Source of the DNA: Catonia carolina
Taxonomy: Eukaryota > Arthropoda > Insecta > Hemiptera > Achilidae
Assembly: GCA_035578175.1 (NCBI GenBank)
Contig: JAQMRL010000001.1
Span: forward strand, 184,957,283-185,021,282
Direction of reading: 5' to 3'
Length of the DNA stretch: 64,000 bases
Both the position numbers and the translations under genes were made by a program. This document shows, piece by piece, positions 42,701 through 52,078 of the stretch (the stretch's first letter is position 1; every line of letters begins with the position of its first letter). The notes below the pieces were generated by a model, which saw nothing but the letters and a program-made list of their open reading frames with translations, was not told the DNA's origin and made no database searches.

Positions 42701-44618
42701 CTTAAAAAAAATAACAAAGTTTTTGGTCGAGTATTATTGTAAGACAGGAAAGAGTTTAGATTTAATCAGTCATCCTCATTCTTTAGTTCTCAAAGTTCAT
42801 TAGTATCTCAAAGGAGCACAAAAATTTTGTAAACAAGATCTTGGTATTTGAGACAATGATATATTACAAATATGTGAGTTTTTTACTTGAATAGAACTAG
42901 ACTGTGGTCGCCTCCGTGGCCCACTGGTTACTAAGCTACGCTGCAAAGTGGAGGTCCCGGGTTCAATCCCGGCCAAGGTCTGGAAAATTATTACAAGTTC
43001 AAACCTACCTTCCTCACTCCAACATAGTTGGTAATAACCAAGATGTTGATGCAACTTAAAATAAACTAAAATAAAAAATAAAAACTAGACTAAATTTTTT
43101 GTTATTATTATTGTTGTTATCTTAGAACCAAGTTGTTATCTTAGAACCAAGTTGTTAACATAAACAACCTAATAATTGCTAAAAACTTGAGAAATCTTGG
43201 AAGATGGGAGGATTTATTGGTGTTAAATTTTTGACGCCACTTATATAATGAATAGAGAATTTTAATAAAAATTTCCATTAAATATATCAAATTATTTTGT
43301 AATAAATCTATCATTATCAAATGAAGAGTGTTTTTTGTTAAAGTTAAATGATTCTTGATGACTCTTTGTTTAGAGCATGGACAATAGATTTGCAGAAAAA
43401 CCTTATTACTATCCCTGGGAATAAGCTAGCTGGAATATAATTTGAAAATGCTGATCAGCAAAAATACAAAGTGAACATCTTGTGAAAGTAATTCCGATCT
43501 TAGCAAACAATATGAAAGTAGCAAACCACTCTTATTTTTGGTGGAGAGAATCCAAATACATTGGCATGGTACTGCATAAAAATAAGTTTTAATAGCTGTT
43601 ATGCAGATGTAAGGCATGCCTGAAATTTTCAATATATTTAACAGATTGTCAGTAACCATTTTAAGTTACAAAAGATCATAATAAATTGAAACCAGTGAGG
43701 AATGAATCAAATTGTGAATTAGTTTAAAGGAAACTTTCATGTATTCTAACACCATTTAAAATCCTATTGATCAGGGAGGTATGGAGATATGTGGAATACT
43801 AACACTCATTTAGGTCATTTAATATTGAAAACAAACAAATTCTAGTTAAGAAATTATCACGTAAATAATGAAAAACGAATAGAAAAAACAATTAATGTTC
43901 AATTACAACATACATAAATTTTTTTTAGTTTATTTAAAGTTGCACCAACAGCTTGGTTATTATCAACTGCGGTGGGTAACGAAACAGTGAATTCTAACTT
44001 GTGAAAATTTCCAGACCCTAGCTGGGAATCAAACCATGTACTTCCACTTAGTAGGTTAGTTCAAATAATGTAAACCAGTTTAACTGTTTTAAAGTAAAAG
44101 TTGTTGAAGCATTGTAAAGCACTTTTATTTGATAGTTTTAAAGATTAGTGCTTTAACAGTTTAACAAATTAATTTATATCTTCATATAAGATCAGATTGA
44201 TGAATTTTTAAAGTTTTGAATCTTTTTTTAATGTTCAGAGGACAGACATAATTTGACTAAAATTACATAAATGATCACTGTAATATATGTTAGGAAAAAA
44301 TATTTTTTTAAATTTTTAAAACAGTAGACAAATCCATTAATTCTATTATTTATCTCTTGCACAATTTAATTCTCTCTTTCAGACAAGAAACAAAATAGAC
44401 TGATGGACGACTAGAACATTATTACATATTTATTTTTATTTTAACAAATATTATGTTTAAGTTGAAAGAGTAAACATAAATTTGTCTTACTTACTGGAGA
44501 TTTTGGCACCTCTTCTGAATGTTTCGTAGAGTGTCTGTGTGTCTTCTGACATATAACTAATAAATTTTCCTTCCTTTGACTCTCGATAAAATTTAGATAC
44601 TCTTACTATCTCTGGCCC
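23023..44618 (-). CDS. Acsl: Long-chain acyl-CoA synthetase, ACSL1/5/6 type, ten exons, N-terminus missing
   Basis: Activates long-chain fatty acids to acyl-CoA in two steps (acyl-AMP, then thioester), normally on the cytosolic face of the ER or outer mitochondrial membrane. Ten exons (44618-44495, 41558-41289, 36985-36786, 35698-35498, 33168-32951, 31488-31338, 29023-28745, 26850-26707, 26044-25871, 23160-23023) total 1899 nt, i.e. 632 codons plus TAG, with compatible phases at every junction. The P-loop [11 protein letters not shown] is at about residues 210-220, YGQTEC at 393-398, and the fatty-acyl-CoA-synthetase signature spans exons 7 and 8 ([25 protein letters not shown], 468-492). Vertebrate ACSLs have about 700 residues; the missing 60 or so should include the membrane anchor. 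No frameshift or premature stop is seen, so it looks functional. The introns are loaded with TEs. Confidence 0.95.
23740..24050 (+). pseudogene. Decayed mariner/Tc1-like transposase fragment
   Basis: The plus-strand translation shows [48 protein letters not shown] and [10 protein letters not shown]. The order matches DGAPAHF...WPPRSPDLNPLDFFLWGYLK...L...I...T of Tc1/mariner transposases. Stops interrupt it after the first Phe-Gln and after WP. The DNA-binding part and terminal repeats are not recognisable. It lies in the last ACSL intron in antisense orientation. Confidence 0.65.
24253..25629 (+). mobile_element. mariner-like DNA transposon with TIRs and TA duplication
   Basis: Left terminus CTGGGTGGTCCATGTATTGG and right terminus, reverse-complemented CAGGGTGGCCCATATGTCGG, extend to 25 bp with five mismatches. 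TA flanks at 24251-24252 and 25630-25631. The 1377 bp length suits a complete element. It sits in the last ACSL intron, opposite to the gene. Confidence 0.9.
24436..25502 (+). pseudogene. Inactivated mariner-like transposase
   Basis: Recognisable across its full length from [12 protein letters not shown] to [13 protein letters not shown]. The N-terminal helix-turn-helix region ([20 protein letters not shown], a DUF4817-like start, then GRPRS) is followed by a second helix-turn-helix with [18 protein letters not shown]. The catalytic region has [10 protein letters not shown] and [12 protein letters not shown], which hold the second and third Asp. Lesions: a stop soon after MLQL, a stop and lost motif near 24890 where the first catalytic Asp should precede [11 protein letters not shown], and a one-base loss near 25305 after PDLTP. 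The protein cannot be made from this copy. Confidence 0.88.
25871..26044 (-). CDS. Acsl: ACSL exon 9
   Basis: 58 codons: [20 protein letters not shown] through [13 protein letters not shown]. Acceptor TTTCAG|TCC, donor CAG|GTGAGT. Confidence 0.95.
26205..26310 (+). repeat. SINE family A fragment
   Basis: GGTCAGTGCAACTTGTTTCT, a degraded B box (CAGGTTGGACTCGTGGT) and GGTCTGACATTTTTTCATC match the head of 50682-50868. The 3' part is lost. Confidence 0.65.
26707..26850 (-). CDS. Acsl: ACSL exon 8, second half of the FACS signature
   Basis: 48 codons beginning [20 protein letters not shown] and ending [12 protein letters not shown]. The Lys-rich IIDRKK belongs to the hinge and C-terminal subdomain. 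Donor AAG|GTGAGA. Confidence 0.95.
27452..28592 (+). mobile_element. HINE-like element, longest copy, in ACSL intron 7
   Basis: Complete from ACTTTCTCTTGCCTATATTA to GTGTGAGTGTTTCACACCA. It makes up most of the intron between exons 7 and 8, antisense to the gene. Its 228 bp TG/CG tract is the longest of the family here. The internal hairpin AAAAGTTGTAG...CTACAACTTTT is at about 28146-28182. Confidence 0.9.
27586..27813. repeat. Compound (TG)n/(CG)n microsatellite
   Basis: About 228 bp of almost uninterrupted alternating purine-pyrimidine with two GCGCGCGC blocks. Long Cys-Val or Thr-His frames here are artefacts of the repeat. Confidence 0.95.
28745..29023 (-). CDS. Acsl: ACSL exon 7, YGQTEC and first half of the FACS signature
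   Basis: 93 codons: [20 protein letters not shown] at the start, [17 protein letters not shown] in the middle and [14 protein letters not shown] at the end. Acceptor TTTCAG|ATT, donor ACCG|GTAAGC. WHHTGD replaces the usual WLHTGD of the family. Confidence 0.95.
29286..29500 (-). pseudogene. RTE LINE 3' end, decayed
   Basis: On the minus strand: [14 protein letters not shown], a stop, then [20 protein letters not shown]. Same order as the C-terminus of the 11.4 kb element (KASWLKNLRDWF...SLFRAAVSKVRIAM). Ends in the AAGAAGA-type 3' terminus. Confidence 0.65.
30020..30660 (+). pseudogene. R1-type LINE reverse transcriptase C-terminus, decayed
   Basis: Longest intact part is 30213-30410 (65 codons from [20 protein letters not shown] to LLRRWQER). 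Further downstream frames give [32 protein letters not shown] and [20 protein letters not shown], the CCHC-like C-terminus of R1/I-group LINEs. Several stops and frameshifts separate these pieces. The palm with the YADD box was never inserted (5' truncation). Confidence 0.8.
30020..31056 (+). mobile_element. R1-clade LINE, 5'-truncated, poly(A), 15 bp TSD
   Basis: Decayed C-terminal coding sequence ([42 protein letters not shown] and a zinc-knuckle-like C..C....H..C end) is followed by ~270 bp of 3' untranslated sequence and A10. TTTGTATTAACATAA flanks it at 30005-30019 and 31057-31071. LINEs of this clade often target rDNA, but this copy lies in ACSL intron 6, antisense. Confidence 0.85.
31338..31488 (-). 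CDS. Acsl: ACSL exon 6
   Basis: Completes an Arg codon, then encodes [20 protein letters not shown] and [16 protein letters not shown], ending FARCALGCL in phase 0. Acceptor TTTCAG|GGG, donor CCTG|GTATGT. Confidence 0.94.
32058..32290 (-). pseudogene. RTE LINE C-terminus and 3' end
   Basis: [20 protein letters not shown], then [20 protein letters not shown] and [10 protein letters not shown] followed by (AAG)n. Same architecture as the 11.4 kb LINE but a different subfamily. Lies in ACSL intron 5, same strand as the gene. Confidence 0.7.
32719..32887 (+). repeat. SINE family B
   Basis: tRNA-like head GGCCGCCTCCGTAGTGCAGT, A box TAGTGCAGTGGTAGCGCAC and B box CGGGTTTGATTCCTGGC, then the family B body (GATCTGGAAATTTTTACATG) and an A-rich AAAATAAAATAATAATA tail. 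Confidence 0.85.
32951..33168 (-). CDS. Acsl: ACSL exon 5
   Basis: Encodes [20 protein letters not shown], then [20 protein letters not shown] and ends SAKENEIK with two bases carried over. Acceptor TTTCAG|AAT, donor AAAAG|GTCAGT. Confidence 0.94.
33277..33651. mobile_element. Candidate 375 bp MITE
   Basis: Ends GCTGATGAGCTCTGA and, reverse-complemented from the right, GTTGATGAGCTCTGA (14 of 15 match). No clear target duplication, so classification is open. Located in ACSL intron 4. Confidence 0.4.
34776..35030 (+). mobile_element. HINE-like element, central fragment
   Basis: AACTTGGAACTTATGTACCA, CGAACATGTTCATTAAAATC, GCTCTACAAGATAGGGTAAG and GTGCTCTCGTAG follow the family order after the TG tract. 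Both ends are missing. Confidence 0.75.
35498..35698 (-). CDS. Acsl: ACSL exon 4, AMP-binding P-loop
   Basis: 67 codons, phase 0 at both ends. Starts [20 protein letters not shown], which contains the Ser/Thr/Gly-rich ATP-binding loop, then [11 protein letters not shown], and ends [14 protein letters not shown]. Donor GAG|GTACTA. Confidence 0.95.
36299..36665 (-). pseudogene. Unidentified decayed coding sequence in ACSL intron 3
   Basis: Two adjoining minus-strand frames look protein-like: [30 protein letters not shown], and after a frameshift [20 protein letters not shown] through [20 protein letters not shown]. Composition is normal for a protein and unlike the surrounding introns. I do not recognise the family. 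It could be a processed pseudogene or part of an unrecognised TE. It is not needed for ACSL, whose exons 3 and 4 join in phase. Confidence 0.3.
36786..36985 (-). CDS. Acsl: ACSL exon 3
   Basis: Starts (A)[18 protein letters not shown] and ends [12 protein letters not shown] in phase 0. Acceptor TTTCAG|CGG, donor GTG|GTAAGAG. This linker is the least conserved part of the family. Confidence 0.93.
37147..37319 (+). repeat. SINE family B with 10 bp TSD
   Basis: Head GGCCACCTCTGTAGCATAGT, B box TGTTCGATTCCCGGCC, body GATCTGGAATTTTTCACGTG and 3' AAGTAAATTTAAAAAAA. AAATTTAAGT flanks it at 37137-37146 and 37320-37329. Confidence 0.88.
39821..40090 (+). CDS. Unidentified 89-codon frame, possible exon or retroelement piece
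   Basis: [20 protein letters not shown], then [40 protein letters not shown] and [20 protein letters not shown]. It is GC-richer than the surrounding ACSL intron and amino-acid composition is protein-like. No family is recognised. It is antisense to ACSL. A gag-like piece of an LTR element, an unknown TE or a chance frame are all possible. Confidence 0.25.
   Translation: MFLGRGVMRGGVDEVRKGGNPVSKLVEQYNSLVMSVVWRTVDFLKGCYTGRRRGKDLRADVGEVDGSVMDELEKIISLTTPKRIMEVKQ
40940..41225 (+). repeat. SINE family C
   Basis: tRNA-like head GGTTGGTCTAGAGGTAAAGT, degraded B box (AAGGTTCCTGGTTTTGAATA), then a body with GGTCAGCCTGGGTCTGTACA, AGACTATACCTCATTTACAC and CATCATCCTCATCTCATTGG. TACAAATA at 40932-40939 and 41226-41233 may be the TSD. 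Inverted relative to 48538-48800. Confidence 0.75.
41289..41558 (-). CDS. Acsl: ACSL exon 2
   Basis: Completes the Asn codon of the SNNGPCLG motif shared with vertebrate ACSLs, then encodes [20 protein letters not shown] through [17 protein letters not shown]. Ends one base into a codon. The donor (CAAG|GTAGTA) is a weaker match than the others, but the phase and homology fix it. Confidence 0.93.
42904..43082 (+). repeat. SINE family B with 9 bp TSD
   Basis: Head GTGGTCGCCTCCGTGGCCCA, B box CGGGTTCAATCCCGGCC, body GGTCTGGAAAATTATTACAA, 3' AACTTAAAATAAACTAAAAT. AACTAGACT occurs at 42895-42903 and 43083-43091. Confidence 0.88.
43920..44062 (-). repeat. SINE family B, 3' part
   Basis: Reads on the minus strand from CTAAGTGGAAGTACATGGTT through TCTGGAAATTTTCACAAG to the AACTTTAAATAAACTAAAAA end. 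The tRNA A box is missing. Confidence 0.7.
44495..44618 (-). CDS. Acsl: ACSL exon 1 of those found
   Basis: Acceptor CTAG|GGGCCAGAG and donor CTCCA|GTAAGTAAG. Encodes [10 protein letters not shown] through [11 protein letters not shown] and leaves one base for the next codon. It starts in phase 0, so at least one coding exon lies upstream. Confidence 0.93.
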
Positions 44619-45209
44619 CTAGAAATAAAACTTTTAATTAATTTACAATGAAAATAAAATTGATTTATAACATTTAAATAGCGTTACAAAACTAATCATC
44701 GATGAAATTTTAATTACAAAGTAGCTTATAGCATGGTTAAGTAAATCTTAAACCAATCAAATCTAATGTGTTATAACACAAGAATATACAAAGTTGATAT
44801 TTTATTCTTGTTATTGTAATTCTTGAATTTCTGAAAACATATAAAAAAAGTTGTAAACATTTTACTTAAAGTCCAATTATTTATTCACCCATTAATAGTA
44901 AAGTCCCTACTTACAGTTGACACTACACACACTGCTTGTGTTTGTAGTGTATTAAGACAAAAATGCATGTGATGTGATTGAAAAGAAAATATTTACTAAT
45001 TATTTTCATAAATATTGTAATTATTTTAATAAAATATACTGTTCTGTTCCATAATGACCAACCAACACTGTGTTCATGTGAAGGTCAGAAACTTAATAAC
45101 TATTGACCTATCTTTTGTTTTCTTTTTCACATATTGCACACACGTATTTTATTAAAACTAAGGAAATAATAATATCTGAAAAGTAATCCTCAATCTTTTA
45201 CTTTACATT
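44619..45209. other. No gene seen; upstream ACSL intron or 5' flank
   Basis: The exon at 44618 begins in phase 0 after a good acceptor, so this is intron. I could not find the exon that precedes it. Confidence 0.6.
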
Positions 45210-45345
45210 CAAGCACTGAATGAGTAAGCAAATACATCAACTTAATAATTATCAACAATATTGTATCTAACAAGAAATTGAACCAGGATCTTCTGTTTTG
45301 TAGTCTAGCTTGTTAACCACTGCATGGAGGTAGTTAATACAAACT
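45210..45345 (-). repeat. SINE family B, diverged
   Basis: Minus strand carries TACCTCCATGCAGTGGTTAA, then GATCCTGGTTCAATTTCTTG (B box) and a decayed body. Head and B-box spacing fit family B. Confidence 0.6.
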
Positions 45346-45974
45346 CAATATTGATCTCTTTAAATAAAATCATTTATAATATCAACATGTCTGGTCTTTT
45401 GGGCCAATAATAAGCTTCATGTTCTCATACCAAAAAAGATTTAATTGCTATTTCTCATTATTGATTAACATCACATGATTTCATAAGAATTTCAGTGAAG
45501 TACCAGGAAAGATCACAAAATATAAACTAAGTTAATTATTCTCTACCCTAGTTTGAATAATATACCAGGAAAATTAATTTCAGGCATAGTTATTAAGAAA
45601 AGTTTCTGAAGTAATATTTTTATATTGTAATTAGCAAACACATATTTCGTTGAAAACAAAGTTTCTTAACATTCTTATGTAAAGAACAGAAAATTACAAA
45701 AGAAAAACACAACTACACACTCAACTCTGCCTTTAGCTATAATTTTAACAGTAACAGGAAATTGTAATGAAGTTTACAAAGTATATGGGTGTGGATCAAT
45801 ACTTTGTCTCTCCCTTTGACTATTCAAGAATTTATTCTTAAATACTACTTAATGTTGTTTCAAAAACACAAAACATGAAATGTGTTTAGATGATGTGTTC
45901 ACAATTGTTTTAAATAATGTACTAGTATTACAATCTCATTAACTGCTTAAGTTAAGTAAATTTAATCAATTAAA

Positions 45975-46135
45975 TAGGTCATGAGCTAGACTGAAAAGCA
46001 AAAAGGTTCAAGTTCAATTGCTAGCTAGGGTCTGGAGATTTTAGTATATAAAAACCTATTGTAACTGATAAATAATCCAGATACAAGTCGTAAATGACCA
46101 AGAAGTTGACACAACTTTAAATAAAAACTGGTTTT
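45975..46135 (+). repeat. SINE family B, diverged
   Basis: GTTCAAGTTCAATTGCTAGC (B box), TAGGGTCTGGAGATTTTAGT and a GACACAACTTTAAATAAA end are in the family order. Head is weak. Confidence 0.65.
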
Positions 46136-48537
46136 TCAGTTAGCTTCTGCATGTGAGGCACAGTCCAAAAATTCTTTAAACCCAATCTGTAAACCAAATC
46201 CAAGCTAGAAATTGTAAGACAGTTAAAAAAGAAACATATAAATTTTGAAGTAACATATGTTTTTGGGATTCGCATAAGACTGGATGAACATACAAATTTA
46301 TCAAACTTTTTTGCCAACTTCAAATTGTAGCTAAAGTACATTTTTTATACATAATTTTTTATAAATATTATTTTTCTTCATAATTTTTTATTTCACATTA
46401 AAAAGAGTCATTAACAAATTTGTAGTAAGTATTTTTCAGTCATATTTTCTTAGGAATTATAAATGTTGTTTTACATTTAAAAAATTAACTTTATACTTCA
46501 TTAATTTGACAATTTCAATGATTATTTTATTACAGAAAGTCAAATAAATTAAAAATGTTTTCCACTTAAGATTACATTTTATAAAGAGATGTAAAAGTTT
46601 GGCTATAAAGAATCTTAAAAGCTATTACTCTGATAACTAGCATTCTAATTAATTGAGAAGGGGAACAGACTGAGGGAAAAGACCTCGGCCTTCTATGCAC
46701 CTGTCATTTTATTTTTGGATCCTGCTTCCTGTCTTCTGTCCCCACCTCTTTCACAGTTAGGACCTTGAAATTACACTAGAAATTGTGGCGAATGTTATGT
46801 CATTTATAGTAAACACTTGTTTAACCCAGTTTTAGCACAACAGCATACATAATATATTATTTATATAAAGTTATTGTGGTAGTATGTTATTCAGTAGGCC
46901 ATGTTTTTTAACAGAACATTGTTTTGTGTTATAATACATTTTTATTTTTACAGTTATTCTACATGTTTCACGCCAAGACCATTTCAAGAATACTACTAAT
47001 TTTATATAACTGATCTATTAATAAATTTTGACATTGAACTTCCAAAGCTAATATACTGTAGTCTATCTTAATAATTGATCTTACTCGCATAACTTAATAA
47101 AGAAATAGGAAAATTAGAAATATGCTTCTATAAATCAATAAAAAATTAGTAATTTTTAAAAAAGCCATCTGAACACGCTAAGTCTCTAAAACACAATTCT
47201 CTATCACCATGAACACAAAGATAAATTTTTCATACAATATTACCACCTAATGATATTCAAAACGTGTATTATACTTTTTTGTAGTACTTTGAAGCCTTCA
47301 AGTAATACTGTCAAGAGACTCCATCAAGTAATTTGAAACATTTCTGAAAGCCTCTTTCAGCTTACATTCTTAGTCTTCTTTAATTATTTCTTTATAAAGT
47401 TCACCTGTTGTGCTGCTTTTGCTATAATCTTTAGTTTATTTAGTCCAGTTACTTATCTTGTTTTATCAAATCAAGACCCTTTATGACTTCCTTCAAAGTC
47501 GAAATTTTTTTTAAATTTTGTTTTATTTTTGTATTTTCTTAGGCTTGAAGTTATTTCCAGAGTTTCCTTTATAAATAAATCTATAATTTATTACTTTGTT
47601 ATGTTTTTTTTTGTATTCTTTAACAGTTTCTTAAATAATGTTGATAGATTTATTTACTTTTGTTTAAAAATTGTTTAGAATTTTTGCTGTAACCAATTAA
47701 AATTGGGCTAACTTCATAATTATTTTTTTTTAAATCGTACTGACATTCCCATTTTTACATTGAATTGGTCACACTGCAATTTTACATAAAAAAAATTTAT
47801 AAATATTAAAGTGGATAATAAAGCTGGAATTTTTTGAGGTAAATCTTACCGGTTTTTATTTTGTGATTTTCCAAAATTGTTTTTTTAGCATAAAGAAAAA
47901 TTTTCTCAGAAACCTGATAGCCAATCTTTAGTAAAATTTTCAGGAATATTTGATCTTACTGAGATATACATTTTAACATAAAATGTTTTTCAAAAACCTG
48001 TTTCAAATTTTTTTATAGATATAAATTACCTAAAATTTCAAAATGTTGACAGTATCAGGAATTTTTTAATATTTTTTCAAAATAAAAATTGTGAAAATCC
48101 CCCATTCTAAACTGCATATTAAGAACCAATAACTATGCAATAAATTCGTAGTGGTCAAGTTAGTACAAGCTGAGGAAAAATTCCTTGTATCAGATGGGAG
48201 TAACATACAACCACCCAACTCCCCTTAAATCACTAGTTAGTCACCATAGAGCTACAGTGTTGTACTCAAGGCTTGTTTCAGTAATTGCTTGTCATCAAAT
48301 CTACAAGTTAGTTATCTGTAAAAATGTTCTTTTCTTTTTTCTTACTACAGAAACAAAATTAAAAACAACTTTGAAAGTTAAAAACTTGTTCAACCTCTAA
48401 AAATGAGTAAGAAACCTATGGAGAATTATTTGTTTGGATATTTAATACTGAGTGGGTAATGGAACCATTCATTTTGAGGTTTCCCTTTTTTTATCTCTTA
48501 TGTGTGTATGTCGCAATCTGTTCAATTGAGAACAATA
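46136..48537. other. No gene seen
   Basis: AT-rich; 46660-46780 is slightly GC-richer but shows no recognisable feature. Confidence 0.45.
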
Positions 48538-48800
48538 AGTAACCCCATGACCTAATGAGATGAGGATGATGTGTATAACGTGTAAATGAGGTGTAGTCTT
48601 GTACAGACCCAGGCCGACCATTCCTGAGAGAGTATGGTTAATTTAACCCCAACCATCAAAATACACCAGTAAACACTGTCTAGTATTCCAATCCGTATAA
48701 AAGTAACTACCTTTACTAGTATTTGAACCAGGAACCTTCGTCGCTGAAAATTAGTTGTTAAACTGCTGGCTCACACTTTACCTCTGCACCAATCCAGTTT
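48538..48800 (-). repeat. SINE family C
   Basis: Inverted relative of 40940-41225: ATGAGATGAGGATGATGTGT, AATGAGGTGTAGTCTTGTAC, CCATTCCTGAGAGAGTATGG and AACCAGGAACCTTCGTCG on the plus strand. Confidence 0.75.
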
Positions 48801-50635
48801 TCCCATTTAAAAATGAAAGTTCCAGAAATAATTGCTAAATCTTTAGCTCTACTTTTTCTCTGTAGGTAGTTATTCTGTTTTTGCTGAATCAGCGATATGC
48901 AACATTTTTGGTAAGATTTTCATTAATACTGTACTACTAAAAGCATTTTTATATTTTATTTAAAATTAAATAAAACAAAATGGTGGGTACTAGCTACAAT
49001 GTTTGATATATTATACATATGAATATTTTAAGTGTTGAGTAAACTTTATTGTTTTTGGCTGAGGTATCACTGCATTAGTGTGAAAACAATCCAAACATAA
49101 TATCAAAGTGAGTGTTGAATAATCATAAAACACTGATATGGTAGTTGTCTGGCTTACTGCTTCTTTATGCTGCAGTTTTTATTATGTCTGGGAACATTCC
49201 TTGAGGAGGAGTAGCTGTCTTGGCAAAATATTATTTTTCTAAGTAATAACTTATTCTTTGTATTTCTTTCATCTTATATATTTAATACATACAAGATATA
49301 AAAAAATTATGACTTTTAAACACAAAATTGTTAAAAAAATTTGGGTGTACAGATTTTTACAAACAAGTAATTAATAGAATTACAAAAATTGTATATTGTG
49401 GGGCTAAAATTATTTTCATTGGCAGTTTAATGACAAATCAAAAATTTTAAATATCCGTAATATTTAAAACTGTCTCATTCCACACAGAAATGAACAGAGA
49501 ATTTAACTCTATATTGACGTAATAGAAGGAAAGTAAAATATTTACAAGATTGTTTGTGAAGTGTCTGAACATAACTTATGTATCATTCTAGATCACAGAT
49601 TCAATATAAATAATTGAAGTAACTATGAAACTATGGTAATTAAAGAAAACAACAAAGTAACATTAATATTTCCCATTAATCTTCAATACATATTCTGGTG
49701 AAAATTTTTACACCTTTTTTCACAATAATTATACACATAGTCCAGAACAATTCAGTAAAACCTAATTACATCAGTGAATAGGTACATAAAGAATAATAAT
49801 AAAAATAAAGAAAAATATATTGTTTTAATTAAAGAAGTTCAAGTTCAAATACCAATATTACAAAATGTGCTTAGGAGGATGAATGATATTAAACGACAAG
49901 AATTATGTTTCATAGTTATTTTTTTCTAAAATGTTATGTATTCCAATTCAAATGTAGTTCTTATCCATTTAAACAATTAAATTAATATTAAATGGCACAT
50001 TTACTACAAGTTTCACTCAATGAAAAAAATTTGTTTAATGTAAAACATATGCAACATTAACACAAGATTGCCTTACAAAACAATACTTTGACTGCCCACT
50101 GAATGTAAACTGAGGCTTAATGTTTAAAAATAAACATACTTGAAGACAGTAATAGATGCTGCATATTCATCAGATAGACCGAACATGCTAGTAAAGTACT
50201 TTGTAAATGTCTAGTTCCTTTCTTTTTTTTGTTAAAAATATTTATACATTATATTCACAACATCATAAATAACCATACAGCGTGTAGAAATACTACCTCT
50301 TCAAACAAAGAATCACACTTATAGTAAAATCTCATAGTAATCAAAATCATAAGCGTGTTGGTTCATTTTTTCATGTACAAGCTAAGTTTTGTCTTTATCT
50401 CTTTATTCTTTACTTGGTACTTTATTTAAAAAATACATAAAACAAATTTTATAACAATAATTGAAATTAAATACAAATTGATTTGAACAAGGTAGTCCAT
50501 CAACTCGTACCTTTTATGAAAGTAAAATTTTCAGATAAATTATTTATATGGAATATCCACAAGGAAAGAAAGAAATTGTTTTTTGAAGTTTAAATTAATG
50601 AAGAACATTTAAACTTAAACTACAGTTTATTTGTT
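48801..50635. other. No gene seen
   Basis: AT-rich DNA without recognised exon, TE or RNA gene. Confidence 0.45.
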
Positions 50636-51085
50636 TTGTTATTGTTTAGGTCATCAGCCGGAAGGCTGGTTTGAACCTCAACGGCTGGTCCGTTGGCATA
50701 GTTAGTGCAACTGGGTTCTATGCCGGGGTCCCGGGTTTAATTCCCAGTCAGGTCTGGCATTTTTTCATCACTATCATCGTCTTCATTTTTTTCATCTATC
50801 ATCCTTCTCATCGTCTGTATTAGGCAGAAATTGCAAAACAGTCAGACGTTAAACCAAAAAATAAAAAATGAACCTCAAGAGGCTTTACTCAGTAAAACGA
50901 GAGGTAAGGTAGTTTAACATGCCTTCCTCACTGAGTGGAAAAACATGCTTATTAGCATTCCAGAGCCTCTGAAAAGCATCTACTTTCCACCCTGTAAATG
51001 ACACCTTCACTTCATTCGCCACAAGGTCTGGTTCTACAACGAAATTCATTACCCTCAGAGGAGGTAACTCTGATATTGATTTCTT
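50636..51085 (+). repeat. R340 repeat carrying a SINE insertion
   Basis: R340 runs from TTGTTTAGGTCATCAGCCGG, is interrupted at 50682-50868, and resumes at GAACCTCAAGAGGCTTTACT until GAGGAGGTAACTCTGAT. The 3' ~80 bp of the family is missing. Confidence 0.85.
50682..50868 (+). repeat. SINE family A, complete, with 10 bp TSD
   Basis: tRNA-like head GGCTGGTCCGTTGGCATAGT, B box CGGGTTTAATTCCCAGTC, GGTCTGGCATTTTTTCATCA body, and GCAAAACAGTCAGACGTTAA plus A-rich tail. TGAACCTCAA is duplicated at 50672-50681 and 50869-50878, and the interrupted R340 gives the empty site. Confidence 0.92.
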
Positions 51086-51142
51086 GACTTCCGGTTTTGG
51101 ACCACTTCCGGTTAAAATTCAATCTAAGTCCACTAACTTTTT

Positions 51143-52078
51143 ACTTTGTCTTGCCTATATGAATAATAAGAAAGAAAGTATTGTTTTCATGACAATTTTT
51201 CGAAATCGAGTTTTCACCGGATCTACACGTTTTCAGACCCCTTGAACCCAAAAAATATGGTTTTAGCGATTGGTTTGTGTGTGTGTGTGTGTGTGTGTAG
51301 CGCGCGCACTGATTTTTAGTGTGTCTATGAACACAATATCTCAAGAACGGAACATCGTACGAAATTGAAACTTGAAACTTAAGTTAGATAGCCTACTACT
51401 ACCGGACCCGACAAGAACATTTTCATCAAAATCGGTCAACGAGAAGTAGTTGTTTATTCGTGTCATTTTTCACTTTTTTGCAATTTTCTCAAAAACTGCT
51501 CCTACGATTTTTTTAAAAATCGCTTCATTTACTATATTTTTTATACTCTACAAGATAGGGTAGGCGCCATGTCTGCTAAAATTCTTGGAAAGGCTGTATT
51601 CTCGTAGAAAAAAATCGTTTTTTAAGATTACGGTCTTAATGTGGATTATAGCGCAAAAAGTGCATAATAAAACTGTAGAAAATTTAAAAACCTACAACTT
51701 TTAATTCAAACATTTGTTTTATATAACTCTTAGTTTAGCGGTAATTCGTAATTTTTTTTTTCATGAAAATCTGTAAAAAAATAGATTTTTTAAGATCTCG
51801 GCCGTAGTATGGATTTTACGACAAAAGTGTAAATATAATCAAAGACTCCACCTTTTATTTTGAGCATTTTTCTCTACAGAGCTTATATAGTTTAGCGTGA
51901 AAGAGTGATGTTCCGTATTATTAAGCCAAACTAAGGTTGATTTTCATTTTGAATCATTCACTCCTGATTAAAATAAGGTTATGTTTTTTTAGGTAAGTTT
52001 TTGTGTTTATTTCTAATGTTAGATTACATTGTTCATTTTTGAATTGGCAAGAGAAAGTTGTGGGAGTGTTTCAAACCA
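51143..52078 (+). mobile_element. HINE-like element, complete
   Basis: ACTTTGTCTTGCCTATATGA to the GGCAAGAGAAAG end and a weakened hairpin (GTGGGAGTGTTTCAAACCA). TG tract of about 13 units followed by GCGCGCGC at 51276-51307. Confidence 0.88.

Noticed and set aside
50636..51085. CRISPR-like or tandem array from repeated short motifs
   Set aside because: Repeats are dispersed TE copies without regular spacers; the genome is eukaryotic.
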